Origin: Varroa destructor
Lineage: Eukaryota; Arthropoda; Arachnida; Mesostigmata; Varroidae
Reading direction: 5' to 3'
NCBI RefSeq assembly: GCF_002443255.2
Contig: NW_019211459.1
Coordinates: 26,364,747-26,428,746, forward strand
DNA length: 64,000 nucleotides
Of this stretch, positions 36,795 through 49,800 are shown one piece after another. The translations under genes and the position numbers were made by a program. Each line of letters opens with the position of its first letter. Within the stretch, counting starts at the first letter, position 1. The notes beneath the pieces are model-generated. The model was not told the origin of the DNA. It saw nothing but the letters and a program-made list of their open reading frames with translations, and ran no database searches.

Positions 36795-39656
36795 TTTTAC
36801 AGGGGTTTCAGAAGCGGTGGGTTAAAATTTGTGATTAGGCCATACTTTTTTGTTAACGTATCTCCATACTGTACCTGATTGTGGGTGTATATAGATGTAG
36901 TTGCTTCAAAACGTGCTCGAGCCACATCGACGATATTAGAGAAGGTCGAATGCAGGAACACACGATCGACAGCGTACAGACTGCAGAATGATCCAACTAC
37001 TGATGAGGCAACGATGCTAAGCAACTGAGTGGTCGGTAGCAATAACGCTGTAATACTCAACATGCTGCAGATGGTCATGGTGCGAAACGCAAACGCCGAC
37101 CGAAGTAGCAAGACGTTTCCAAGGGGAGTGAACGAGAGAAATGCAGCAACTAGCAGGCCCAAAAGAAATCCCGACGGTATGACAGCCAAAACGGGAATTC
37201 CGAAAAAGAACCACAGGCCTAGAAAAAACAAAGAGCCTAGGGCTGAAGCAAGAACCGCAGCGACCGGTATTAGCAGAGGCTCGAAGGCTAACAGAAACAG
37301 CAGGAATGAAGCAGCCGTAATTTGTGTCTTGAGGAAGCGGTGTCCGGCAAGTGTCATGCGTAGAGCTAAGGCTGTGACCAAGGCTAAAGCTACAACCGAG
37401 CTTGTCGACGTTCGGCAAGTAGCTAGATCAGGGTAATCGGCACAACCTAGGGTCGCTACTGGGGTGTAAGCCGCAGAAGTTTCATAACCACTCCTGTAGA
37501 GTTGACGCACAAGAACACTGTAAATTGCCCTCGTCTGGGGATAAGCTACGAAAAGAGTGCGGGTTCGCGGCGTCTCTGACGCGTGCACTCGAGTTGCATG
37601 ACGTGGCATACGTCGTGAATCACTCATTAACTGAAGTGCTTCGTGGTAGTCTTCACTGGGTGTCAGATAATACAAATAGATCTCGTAACTAAGTAAAGAA
37701 AAGCTGACAGAGCACGATGTGGGATGCTGCATGAGGCTGCCAGCTCGAGCATGCTGAAACTCAAGACTAATCTCGGTGGGCGAAGCCAACTGAAGGCGAA
37801 GAAATGGTGATATTCGTAAGGGAAACTCCAATGCACATCCACCGGGTATAGGGTCCACTCTGCTATATCCGACAGCAATGAGGAGAACAGTGAGATTTTG
37901 GTCAAATTTTTCATTGGTCAGCTTGACAGCAGCGTTAGTGCACGGCCTAATGAGTCCGGCGTTTCGAGAGCGATGACTTGCGTTCGCAGGAGGCGGACCA
38001 GACCAGTCCCCGATATACGAAAGTGTTACATTCGCGCCATATTTTGTATGCGCCTGTAAGATGAGTAAATGTAGAAAAGACACGAGTAGAATGTCGAATG
38101 AATAAAATCTGTGAGAATATACAATCGTTTATCTGGCCGTATGTTATATTAATGATATAAGACATGCGCTGCACGGTAATATAATGGAGGGTGGTAGCCA
38201 AATATTCTTTAAAGAATACCTCGTATGCACGAATCGTTTGCTAAGACAATGGACACTATTTGTCCGATCGCAAAGGCACAATATGAATCAAAGACCTATA
38301 TAGACAAAAAACAAATAAAAATCGAGATGTAGTCTTTAGATATCAATAACTACCATACTAGTTTCTGCCGGCCCACAGATACTGTGGCCCGTGCTTAGCC
38401 GTCGCCTTCCTACCAGCACCTATGAAAGATTCTAAGAACAATTTTTAGTATTTTTTTTAACACTTTTACCAAAAACTGTTAAAAGAAGACCGGTATATAT
38501 TTTTGTTTAGTTCTAAATATAATGACTTCTAGTCAGATTGTCTTGTTAGCCATGTTTTATATATCTGACTGTATCCCACGCAGGGCACCTTTCCCCATAA
38601 ATTCTTTAGTTAATTAAGCTTCAATCTTATTGAAAGCGATCTATTTTTTAGCCCGATTTTTAACGACAGAGCTAGCTTTTCGCGTAAAATAGGGGTTTTG
38701 GCTTTCCCGGTAAAAAAAAAACTGCTGCATTTACACACTTTCTATGCTATTATGAGTTCAAGGAGTAAACGGGAATGGGCAACCAGGAATTTTGAGTAAC
38801 ATCAAAATAGTTAAGCCTATATGCAAGTGCCGCGGTCCTGAACCAAAAATGTTCAGCGTAAAACATCCGTTTAATTATCGACAAGTAGCAGCGTTGGCTG
38901 ACGTCACGTAGCGGCTGATTGATAGTGCGTTCGTTTTATCTAGATACGGTTACAAGTATAAGATTGCTTTTCTACTCAGAAGGTTGAGCGCGTCGTTCGA
39001 TATGTTTAGTCGAGCTTGAGTCCGCAAGGAAGCCCCATTGTTTCGTAATGTAAAAGTTTGCAATGTCAACAATCACAGGCACCTCACTTTCTGCAAACTT
39101 TCTGCAAAAATAAGTATACTGGTGAAAAATAGACATAAACGGTTTGCGTAATATCTTAAGCATCCGTTTCATTTCGGAATCAATTATTGAAATATTGTAT
39201 CGTTATCTATATCACTGACTTGCAAAAGAAAATTTCCAAAACGATAGGTCAATTAGTGCTTTGTCAGGCTAACCCGCTTTTTACCCTATCCATATGCTGT
39301 TCATAAAAGCGACAATGTAACGCTCTTTTGACAGTGTCGCTCTCTTAATGCTATAGCACAAAGAGAGTGACAAGTAAACAGATGATCGTCGCAATCATAT
39401 AGAAATATTTAATACGGCGTTACGATAGCTTTTTTCGCATAAGTCTTGCCACAATAATTTGGAATGATTCTAGATTCCTGAACAAATCCTGTGTTTGACG
39501 TCCATTTATGCCCCTTAACAACTCATCTAAAGCACCTCCCAATGTTAGTAATATAATTGAGCTCCGCACCCCACTGTTCAAAGGTATTTTTCTTCGTGGA
39601 ATCAGTCCGCTACGGTGCAGTTACTGTTAATGCGAATAATAATTACGTTATGCATA

Positions 39657-39709
<53 letters not shown>

Positions 39710-40174
39710 TTTAAGGAGTGGGTGCAGCAAAGAAATCGAGGCTACTAGTACAATAACTTGTTTATGGTTGAAGCTGGAAATGTGACGCTTACTTAGTTGA
39801 TTTTAGTTAACATAAAGCTGGGCTAGAATGATATAAAACCACTCAATGTCGTTATACCGAATCAGTAAGTTTTGATGAATCGCCATTCGATAAGACGACA
39901 GCACAAGTGAACACTGAACCTGGAATAATACGAAGGCGAGCTCTCCGTCGCATTCTGCTCTAACAATCCTTGACTCGCGGGGCTGAAGCACAACGGCCCC
40001 ATACGGACTCCGTTCCTCATCCGTAACTCGCATTGTGATGGGTTTATTGAGGTTAGCGGTGCTAAGTTTCTCGAGTTCATTTTCGTCGAACGAAGTGCGT
40101 GCAAGGTCAACTCCTTGTACAGTGGCTGTTCCTAAAAGAACAACGGCATTCCAAGACCACAGTGATAAAGCCAT
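36213..40174 (-). CDS. TM7SF3: Transmembrane 7 superfamily member 3 (TM7SF3), 4 coding exons, 571 aa
   Basis: Coding exons are 40174-39920, 38053-36875, 36680-36544 and 36357-36213; phases close to 571 codons, essentially the human length (about 570). The chosen ATG begins MALSLWSWNAVVLLGTATVQG, a good signal peptide; an upstream in-frame extension would bury it. Residues about 22-300 form the extracellular part, with several cysteines and N-glycosylation sequons (NVT, NAS, NLT) and the family-like QAHTKYGANVTLSYI. Seven hydrophobic segments follow (about 303-321, 331-349, 350-373, 374-394, 406-425, 429-452 and 482-504), the last in exon 3. A short cytoplasmic tail is rich in charged residues (SRYDDDASLLMQDNADEF). 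In mammals TM7SF3 is a p53-responsive membrane protein that protects against ER stress and cell death; its molecular mechanism is poorly known. Exon 2 alone carries most of the ectodomain and six membrane segments. Confidence 0.9.
36763..36791. repeat. (AT)n microsatellite beside TM7SF3 exon 2
   Basis: About 29 bases of AT repeat in the 194-bp intron between TM7SF3 coding exons 2 and 3, close to the exon 2 donor. Length changes here would alter a very short intron. Confidence 0.9.
39654..39709. repeat. (AT)n microsatellite in TM7SF3 intron 1
   Basis: About 55 bases of AT repeat with one TGT interruption near its left end, in the first intron of TM7SF3. Confidence 0.9.
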
Positions 40175-40469
40175 AGTGATTTTTAGCTCGCTAATTTTTC
40201 GGTTACTACCCTGTTGGCGTTGCGGCCCATTCAACACGGCTGGACAGCAACGCACGGAAATCTACAAGCACTTATCACTGGATGGACGCGTCTTTTTTGC
40301 CGCGTAGGCCGCTGGTGCAAGGGTAACGACAGACGTACTCGAAGTTCACACGAGTTTGCTGGACAAATCTTTAGTGATCCGCAAAAAATGCTCTCCCAGG
40401 CGGCACTACTTAGCGGTAACTGGTCTCGCGCCACCGCGCCCATTTTTAAATGCCTCCTCGCGACACCTG

Positions 40470-41000
40470 TGATCTGGGAATAGTTTATGCTGCGAAGAGA
40501 AGCTTTAGCTTCCCCTTGTCGACAGAAGCTTCCCTGCTATCTGTATTTTGTGTTCTCGTAAGTTCGTTGTTTCCGGCCTCTTTAGTTGTTCTTCCATAGA
40601 GTCCTCAGGCTAGTGTCGATTTGTTAATAAAGAGTCGTAACGTGTTCTAGTTCAATTTGGTTTTGGCTTCAGGACATAATTGTTGTTCCAACTGATATAA
40701 TTATGGCCCGGCTTAATTTCTCTTGAACCTACTACTCATTACCGGGAAATAAGGGTAGAAGAAACAGTTAGTTTTATCGACGAGATACGTCTACGTGAGC
40801 ACTTCAACCGGATAACGGGATTGGTGCTGCAGAGTAAACAGTTACTAGAAAAGAATCAAAGCTTCAATATGAGCAGGATCATCGAACTGATGATGTAATT
40901 GATGAAAGACAATGACCGAATAGTTGCTACGCTATAGCAGAATTATGCAACAGGGTCTAAAGGGAATTACAAGCGAATCACTGTAGAGATGTAGAAGCAA
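40470..41000 (+). mobile_element. Possible LTR-retrotransposon fragment (LTR end plus gag-like start)
   Basis: About 300 bp outside the TM7SF3 start codon, the plus strand shows an LTR-like order. A GC-balanced stretch is followed by AATAAAGAGTCGTAACGTG at about 40628, then a TTGGCTTCAGGACATAAT segment at about 40665, which resembles the joint between an LTR and its leader. After it come an ATG at about 40702 and a broken gag-like frame rich in charged residues. No matching second LTR, target duplication or clear protein domain was found, so this is tentative. Confidence 0.25.
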
Positions 41001-43019
41001 AAAGAAATCCTAGAAGCCGCGTAACACCGGCCAAATACGTTCATGCTTGAATAGGCTTATGAAATCACCGTGGAAAGGTAGTAATGCGTTAGCTGGAGTA
41101 GGGTAAATGCAGTGGGATAATTGTTGGTGTATACTCGACCTGAAGCTAACGCTCAGCTGGGCGCAAGATAATCCGGTGAAATCAATCGACGGCAAAATAG
41201 CTACCGGTACTTGATATGAACACATGGTTCTATTTAGCGCACAACGTAAGCTCGTACCACTCCAAATTAGAATAGCGTCTGTTAACAACTGAATATGAAT
41301 CGTAACGGCTGATAATGTTTAGCTGAGGCAAATATGGCGGATGCGCACCATCAGGTAATCAAATATTGATTTGTCTGTACCTCATTAGACCAAGTTGCGT
41401 TATCGTTATTCAGAGGTATTAAAATGCCCTGATAAACGTCAAGATGGCCGAATATAATTTGAACTCTATTAATTCTGTTTTATAGAAACTGAGGATTCCT
41501 TCGAAAAATCGTCAGTTAGCGTTGTATTTATACTCTGAACAATGCTAACACTTGACCTTCAACCTGTGATAGGATGAGACAAATCATCACACCGATGAAG
41601 CGTAGTAGCGTTTTCGTTGATCCAACGCAACTACACGTCATAGCAAATATTGTGAACTCCCGTAGCTGCTTTAGGAATAATTACGAAATTCCATTAGCCT
41701 GTTACTCGTGGCCTAGTTGTCACGAAATATTATTTTTATAGTTAATGTAATTATTTTTAGCTCGAATTTAAGACGAATAGTTATTTTTAACACCGGGGGT
41801 TGCTTTCTCGAGTTCCCCACGCTCATCGTGGAGACTCTATTCACTTGCCTGGATTGGTAACAAAATATTGGTTCTACATACAGGTTGTAAAATAAGAACA
41901 GTAATTCAGTGAACTTAACGTGACGCAATGGCTTTCGGTGTTTCTCACAGCAGAAGCGTATGACAATTCAGTCCCAATAATATTAAAAGCCATTGTTCTT
42001 CTATTCACTTTTTTTTAACAACACTTAATGTTCTAATATTTTTTTTCCTTTTTAGTATCATTGTATGTTTTAACGAATTTATGTAGGCGACACGTAACCT
42101 GCACTGTATAGCGAAGGGTCTCACGAAATTTCTATCGTATTATTTGTAATCAACAAAGCTAAAAGTACAGTTAATCATCTCTGCACGACATGTAAGTTCA
42201 GCTTCCGCTAAGCCAGTTTTCATCGACACAAACCCTACCGGGACTTGTCATAGAGCTTTCGAAGAGTTTCCCTCAGATCGCAACGTGCACGCCAGCACAA
42301 TAGCGAACGAAACGGCCACCACTTACAGAGTCTGCAGTACCACTACCTGTAACAGAGAAAAAACCGATTGCTGGTAGGGGGATGTTGCTCTATTGCCTGT
42401 AGCCATGAGGTAATTCTAAATCTACTCAAACGCCCTTTCAATTTATAAGATGTCTATGTTTTTTTTAACTAAATTTTTTTACTAGTTATTTTGTGCGGGA
42501 TGTCTTTTTCTATAAAAATATTTATATCAACATTCTAGCACCATACTCTACTTCTGGTACAGACTTGTTCGGTTGTGCCGAGCTAAATTTCATAACAGAG
42601 TTGTGCAGTTCTCGGAGAGCTGGACATTGTAAAGTACCCAAAGCCAAGAATACCCAAAATTTCTGCTCTAAACTCGAGTGCCTATTGAAAGGCACCTCAT
42701 TGTTACTACGGGACGAATAATCAGCTATCGATGTTTAGTGCAGAAGTAATTTTCTTTCTTTTATAATATGTAAATAGGTAAACAGGTTTTAAATGTATTC
42801 AAGCCCTAAAGTGTCTAAAATATGTAAGAAATAGATGTAATACATCCTACTTTAGAATAATAATCATGTTAACAAGGAAGTTATCTCTGTAACTTATTGA
42901 AAATAGACTAGGACATCTCTATGTCCCAGTATATTTTAATAGAAAAAGCGTGTTGGACGAAACCTCTCGAGGGATCAGACTCGAGATTTATGCTCCCGAT
43001 AGGTGCATCTTAGACATCT
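41001..43019. other. Gene-poor intergenic DNA
   Basis: AT-rich sequence with only short open frames (60-92 codons) that resemble nothing I can name, overlapping frames on the other strand. No RNA gene or clear repeat recognised. Confidence 0.5.
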
Positions 43020-43830
43020 ACTTCATTTCGCCTTTTGTCAAGATCAAAAAAATGTAAACTGCAGCTTTCAATATTTGCTTCATGTACGGTTTAGGCTTCA
43101 TGCCTGAGAGCACTGCTCGAAGGTGGTTTGCAAAGCTCTAAGATGGTGTCTCGGATTTGGGCATGAGTTTTGTTTGAGGCAGCCATCCGAGGTTGTTCAA
43201 TGAACACAAACAAGTCGTGCATTGATCGAGAAAATGGGCCACTGATACGCGACAATAGTCCGTCCTCTTAGATTTATAGTGGTTTATCGAAAATTTGGAG
43301 CCTACATGTCTTCCAAGGCGAAATATGGACGTTACAAATTATTGCTCTCACACCCTCACGCGGGCTAGGAATCTACAAAATAGGTTTTTCCAACTGCCAC
43401 CTATAACAACTGCTACTGAGTAGCCAGAGCTGGTATCTTCAGATTAATAGAAAATGAGGAAACAATGAGGAGCTTCTGGTAATTTGCCTAATCCATAAAA
43501 GAAAGAATCAGATTTACGTTTGCGATGAAGCATGATTTGCATTCGGTACTTTACAAGAGTTCTATGCACTGGGAAATTCCTAACAAAAGCTAGATGGTTA
43601 ACAACGATCTGCGTTTGAATCGGTGATATCAAGTGAACAAGCCTTTAACCAACCGAAAGGATCGAATAAACAAGGCTAAGTCATCCTTCCCTACGACAAT
43701 TCCCGACAATATACAGCAAAGCTGCTTCGCAAGAATTTCAATGGAAGGCTCTTTTGGTCCCGCCATATGCTCCAGGCCAACAAACTACCGCCTTTTCTGA
43801 TCGATAGGTCGCTAGATGAAATTTGTAGCG
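43020..43830 (+). mobile_element. Decayed mariner (Tc1/mariner) DNA transposon
   Basis: Plus-strand frames give transposase pieces in the right order. From 43057 the N-terminal helix-turn-helix part reads TAAFNICFMYGLGFMPES and then TARRWFAKL, followed by a stop; mariner transposases have a near-identical RNIxxxYGxxxxxESTxRRWFxxF. From there to about 43250 it continues as a GSHPRLFNEHKQVV-like stretch, with arginines changed and further stops. About 600 bp later, 43646-43830, TNRKD and then WKALLVPPYAPGQQTTAF (in another frame) match the C-terminal NRKG...HPPYSPDLAPSDYHLF block. Frameshifts and stops show it is dead. Terminal inverted repeats and TA duplications were not located. Confidence 0.65.
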
Positions 43831-46800
43831 GTACATTTGACAATGAATAGGGTCTTAAAAATTAACTAGACACATTCTTTAATACTAGATCTAAATGTTT
43901 TTAGCGAGAGGTAACAGATAAATTGGTTGAAATCAGGAAGAAGGTCATAGAAGTGGCGACGAATATACGATTTAGCATGTATTCGTGATTAAGTTGTTGC
44001 CAATAGTTAAGTGACGCTGACACTTTTTATCTGTCAGAAATAGACGTCATTTTTTTACCAACCTCAAATTTCAATTAAATGATATTGGATGCGTTTTTGT
44101 ATCTGTTGGTTGGTGCGGCTACCGTCCTTAATTTTTTTCCTGTATTCCAATTAATAAACAGGTCTCAGGTAAATATACATATATGTATATATAGCATACA
44201 CTTCTACGCTCAATAGGTAGTTGCCTCATGAAGTGCCGTTAGAAATATAACTGAGGTGTACTACGAAAAGTTTTGGAGATGCATCTAATCATGAGAGTGT
44301 ATATATGTTGGACAGTAGGCATGTGTTTTGAAAACAGGGACGAAGGCCATTATCGTTGAGGTGTAATCTAGGAAAACCTTGCACATGATGACCACAGATC
44401 ACGACCCTGAGAGCTAATGGTTCTTCTTTTTTTATCGACTGTATGAAAGGCGAAGCAGACGCTCTGACTTCTGAGATGGTTCTTTGGAATAAGATAGGCT
44501 TCCTGGCAGTTTTTTAAGCTGCGTTACTCAGGATTCTTATGGGCAAAAAGCGTGTGCGGAATCGCTGTGTGAAGTATCGCTGAGCCTATATTTGTTAAGA
44601 TTAAAAAACAGGTGTGCTTCATAGTCAATTACCGCTACCCGGAGCGTGTCGCACGTAGTATCGGCGCGCTGCGAACTTCTAAAACACAAAACGAATCGAC
44701 GTTTTCACGTATGACCGTAACCGCCGATATAAGACGGGCGATGTGCAAGAAACCGATTCAAAATACGTTCTAAGTAATGTTGCCCAAACAACTATGCAAG
44801 ACAACTATGAATTCAATGCGATTTAATGCGAACTGCCTTTTGAACGTATAATAGCGTTTTTTTTTTGCACGCAGATCTTGCATTCATCAAAAACAAGCGT
44901 GACTTTAGCTGAGTCGTTGTCGTAGTTGCTATGTAGCATAATGAACATGACTCATCCTTCTTCTGAGTACTATACTCGAAAAGAGTCACCTCGTCTATGC
45001 TAAACGTTTAATGAGAACCAACGTAGCATCTTCGGTAGATTCTTCCTTGCGATAATGAAACGTAATGCATAACGTTGAGAATTGAAAAGTTAAAACTTGC
45101 TGTATGTGGAAGATTATGTGTAATAGCTTATCACAGAAACAATACAGTTGTTATGGCTATTATAATTAGGCAGCAAACTACCTTAGGCTGTCGAGTTAAG
45201 ACCAAGGACCACTTAGGGTCTGCATTGGGTTTACAAGCACAAGCTCGGTGCTTCTATGATAGCTGCCAGGTTACTCTGTTTTAAATTAGAAAATTATGTG
45301 TGTATTTAATACGACGAACGAAGCATACGAAAAACGACGTGGAAGGTAACTGAAGAGATACAAGTCTGTAGGACGTTTGCTGGTTGGTTAGTCATTGTAA
45401 TTTTTTTGCTAGCAACAAATAGTAACAGTACCACGACAATAGTCTTTATGACTTATACGCGGATTAAACTAATCCCAGATGTTCGGGTATCGACTTAGCG
45501 AGGTACGGTCGTACAATCATTGCCTAGAATATGCGCGCAGCTGTTGGATTTAACAGTTGTTTTCGTTAAACATGAAGCCAGTGCACTTCTTAGCGAACGT
45601 AACATTGTTCAATACAAAATCATCGACGTGTCCTGGTACAGAAGCTCATCGATCAGGATGGATTGATTGACTTTTACGGTATTTTATGTAAGTACTTAGA
45701 CCTTCTACGGCATATGACTCTCTTTTAAATAAAAAGCACTTGCTAAAATTAACGAGTTATTTTTAAATAGCCTTTAGATGCACAGAAATTTTAGCTCTGC
45801 ACGCATGTAGCGTATATGAAAGAAACTAATAGGTAATTCTTAGCCCAGTTAAAATAACCTGCCTGTAAATATACCTTGCATATCACATAGAGTAATCCTT
45901 CTATAATAAAACTCTAATTTTTTGTGTATATCTGGTGCAGATAATATCTACTGTAAAACATAGGTCCTGAGCTATGTATCATGAAATTTCTGTCACAGGT
46001 GGTAGCGAACGCTACGGAATAATGAAATGGGATTTTCTTATTACGGGCCAACGTATGTATCTGTTAAACATAAAGCTTTGTGCTTACAATAATGTAATTC
46101 ACTGGAAGATGTCTGACATCTAAGTTGGTTCGTTTTATATAGCGTGAAATTCAGCTGATGGTCTAGACAGGAAACATGCAACAGGGGTGTTACAGGCGGG
46201 ATAATAACGTGCCCAAAATCGAACGAGCACGTTCGACGTAAGCGTATCAAGAAAGCACGGTAATTTTCGTGGGTTTACTTAAATATGATCTTTTAGTGAC
46301 AGAACAGTACAGGAAATATTAAAGGTACGCTACAGAGATATATGTGAGCCTTAGAAGAAAAGTACAAAAAAATACTATCTACACAATCGGTGTAGCCATG
46401 TCCCTACTGATAGGAACGGTGAAGAAAACCTATAATTCAAATATGCTGAATCAAAACTTAGTTGTATTTCGAGGATAACACATTAAAGCTGATAGATTTA
46501 CGCAATCGTAGAGTACATACATTGCAATAACTTTCTGGATCATCTGTATATTGAAAATATAGTACTTGACAGAATATAGCGTGCAAGCATGACGCATAGT
46601 GTCTATGAGTAGCTCGTAAAGCTTACGATAGAGCACGTCAGACAGCCGTGCTTCCGTGCTAGCAATTCGCGAACGACTCGATCACTACACTAACACTTGA
46701 GATTCATAGAGCAATATATCGAAAATTTTATAGAATATACATGGTATATCCTACGCAGCATGTCACTATATTTCTGTTTTCGTTGGGAATAGGCAAAAGG

Positions 46801-49800
46801 CCATGGCATTAAATACTAAGTAAATATGTGTATATAAGGCATATTTTTTTCACTACATGTCACTCGAAAGCAATACTTTGCAATAAGGTGCAGAATTGGT
46901 CAAAATTAACAGACTTATTAACATTGGTGAAAACACAGGGCATTAAATATCTAACCGACAAGGACGGTCCGTCAATGTCAGAAGACAGCATCCTCTGTCG
47001 ATAGATCAGTCGAATATTAATGGTGCACGAGAGAATAGAAATGAGAAAAAGGCTTTTTGTAGCGCTGCTATACGTGTAGCTTTTTTTAAGGGCTTCAGTT
47101 ATACCAGTTTCGTGGATGATTTTTGGGAATATAGGATAAAAAAAATTTGCTGCTACTCAAATGTTCGATTTGGGCACGTCTTACCGAACTTACTGAGACT
47201 TCTCCTATGGAAACCTATGAACTGGCTTGGTTATCGTATGGTATAAGCATTTGTCAACACTAGAACTTGAATCAGCAATATGTACATCGTTACTGCGGTG
47301 GCGCAGTTGGAAAGATGCGCACCAGACCACGTCGCCTACACCACGCCGCCCACCCAAGTAATATTAAGCGATATGGAACAGTAAGTAATACAGCATGAAC
47401 TGTTCTGTGACGGATCATGTGTAACAATGGTTGTATGAAGACCGCAAAGGTCACTGTGACAAGCTTCCAAGTTCTCAGTGAAGCCTAACGAATTCGTTAA
47501 CTTCGATTATGTGAGATGCCAAATTTTTATGAGCCTTTGATAAAGCACAAAACGAATACGTTGTCAGTTGCTACACGATAGTTACTATGGGATAGCCATA
47601 GTTGAGGTAGAACGTTTGCTTATGTTTCCAGTGGTAAACACCTGCACCTACAGCTATACATTATAAGATTATGATTTTAGCTATTCACTTTCCATAGAGT
47701 GGAATGCTCCAGGGTCAAAAAAGCATCGACAAAGCGCCGGCCCTTGTGGACGAACAGCTTGTCTTTAACCAGGCCTGTAGCACTTGCTTTTTGTATCTGA
47801 AAACTATATGCTGCGAGATTTACGTCCAGCATCGACGTTAGAAATCGCATCAGACGGCTGGAATCCAGCACGAAACCGACTCTGCCCACGTCCTCGGATT
47901 CGAGCTCAGGCCACTACGTGTTCTCCGGATTGTACGCAAGCAAAGCTATGACGAGGCGGGGCTGTTCTGTCTGTCCGTTTGCTATTCACAGACCAAAAAA
48001 CGTTGAAATGCACTGTTTGTATTTTTGAAACATTTTAGGGTGACTGACTTTGGCCATATTTGTTTTTTTGGGAAGTGAAAGCAGGGTACAATGTATTGGG
48101 AACGGAACTGAGTACTCATAAGTAATGCCAGTGATGCAGAACGCTTTTGGGGATTAGCCCAATGCATTAATGGTTTCGTAATGCGATCTCGTAATCGCCC
48201 GGACAAGCGGGCTTCAAAGATAACCTCTGTTCTGAGCTACCTGTTGCTCCGTATACGGACGAAAAATGAAAAAAGCTAAACTCTTCTGAGTGGAGCATTT
48301 CCTAGTCACTTTCAGCTCGTATAGAGGTTGCACGCCTCATATGAGTTACGTCGATCGGACCATTTTGAAAATCAATTGCCTCACGTCAGTAACAGGCCGA
48401 AGAATTTGACTTCACGGCAAACGCAACCTTGTGAATAATTACTTCAACAGAACTTTAATGGACTCAGTCAAAATAGGACCGGATTCCTGCAATGCAGTTA
48501 ATTGGCCATTGGTGCAGGCGATGAGATGTGAGTACTCGAATTTGGGCAGCGACAAATAGACAATCTTCCCGATCAAGGCTACAAGATTCTGATAAAAGAC
48601 CGACGTTCTCCTCACCGTTCCTTGCTTTTTAACACCGGTGGGTTACAAATTAATGTCAAATGGTTTTCCCGTTTCCAAGAAACACCAGCAAATATATTCA
48701 GAGGATTACGATATGCTGTCACCTCAATGAAGAATAAGCCGTGAAATCTCTGGCGTGATAATGTACATGCTAACACATTCATAAGAACATCGCAACCCCA
48801 GTATAAGCAAAGATCTCCGTGGGTGTATCATTTTAACCCCGCATTTATCAGCTCTAATATGCACTAGACCTCTTTGTTTCTTTTCCTTTTCTCACAACTG
48901 ACGAAGCCCGCATAGGAAGACGATCAAGCAAATCCAACAGAGAAAGAAGCGGAAGATTATCCTTAACATGTATGAGGTCTATTTTGGCGATTAAAATAGT
49001 GTTTTAGTGACCGGAGAAACCGGTGCCACATATGCATTACGTTCGACGAGGAGTTACCTAGAAGTAGACATCTGGGTCTGGACGATTGAGGCGTGCACTA
49101 CTGGTACGAAGCCAATTTTTAGATACTTTTTTATGGATGTCGTTCAAATTAGAAGCTGGATGAATATTTTGTTTCTGTCTCAGTAAATAAAGTACATCAC
49201 TGATGGTAATGTTTTTCCCAAATTCGTTTGTGTGAATCTAAGTGGCGCAGCTTTAGATCTGCGGAACATCATACGTACACTTCGCATAGATGTGGGCTTC
49301 GTAACCAATGATCGAAATCATTGGTTAATTCATATATGTTTTCGTGGATTCTAAAATATGATCACTTAATCGCACGCTTCGTGTTAATTCCATACGGAAC
49401 CGATCCTTATACTCCAAAATAGCCGCGAAACTGGCCTGAATATAAGCGATTAGCCAATAACGCTTGCTGTAGAAGCGTGGTGCACTTTTCTGCTTTAGTT
49501 TACTAGTCTTATATTAATTTCTAGTAGAGTCTATCTCCATCCAGGAGCTGAGATATTGCAGATTTAAAAATAAGGAAATAAAGACGTAGACGTACCATAC
49601 GATGGCGATATCCCGTTTATTATTATGAAAATGTCAATCACTATGACAGCAATTGCTTTTGGAGGGATCTTCTTGCTTTGTAGAATCTAATTATTAGCCC
49701 AGCTTCTATACGGTAATCCATGAAATTGTCTGCACCGACTGGGTAAATACGGTGTTTCTATGACGAGCTCAGAACAGTTACACACGAATTTGTATGGGTA

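Noticed and set aside
36797..37436. Plus-strand and alternate minus-strand frames across TM7SF3 exon 2
   Set aside because: They are shadow frames of the long real coding exon.
47677..48206. Two neighbouring minus-strand frames as a possible transposon protein
   Set aside because: They could not be tied to any named family; the frames are separated by stops and show no conserved motif that I can name.
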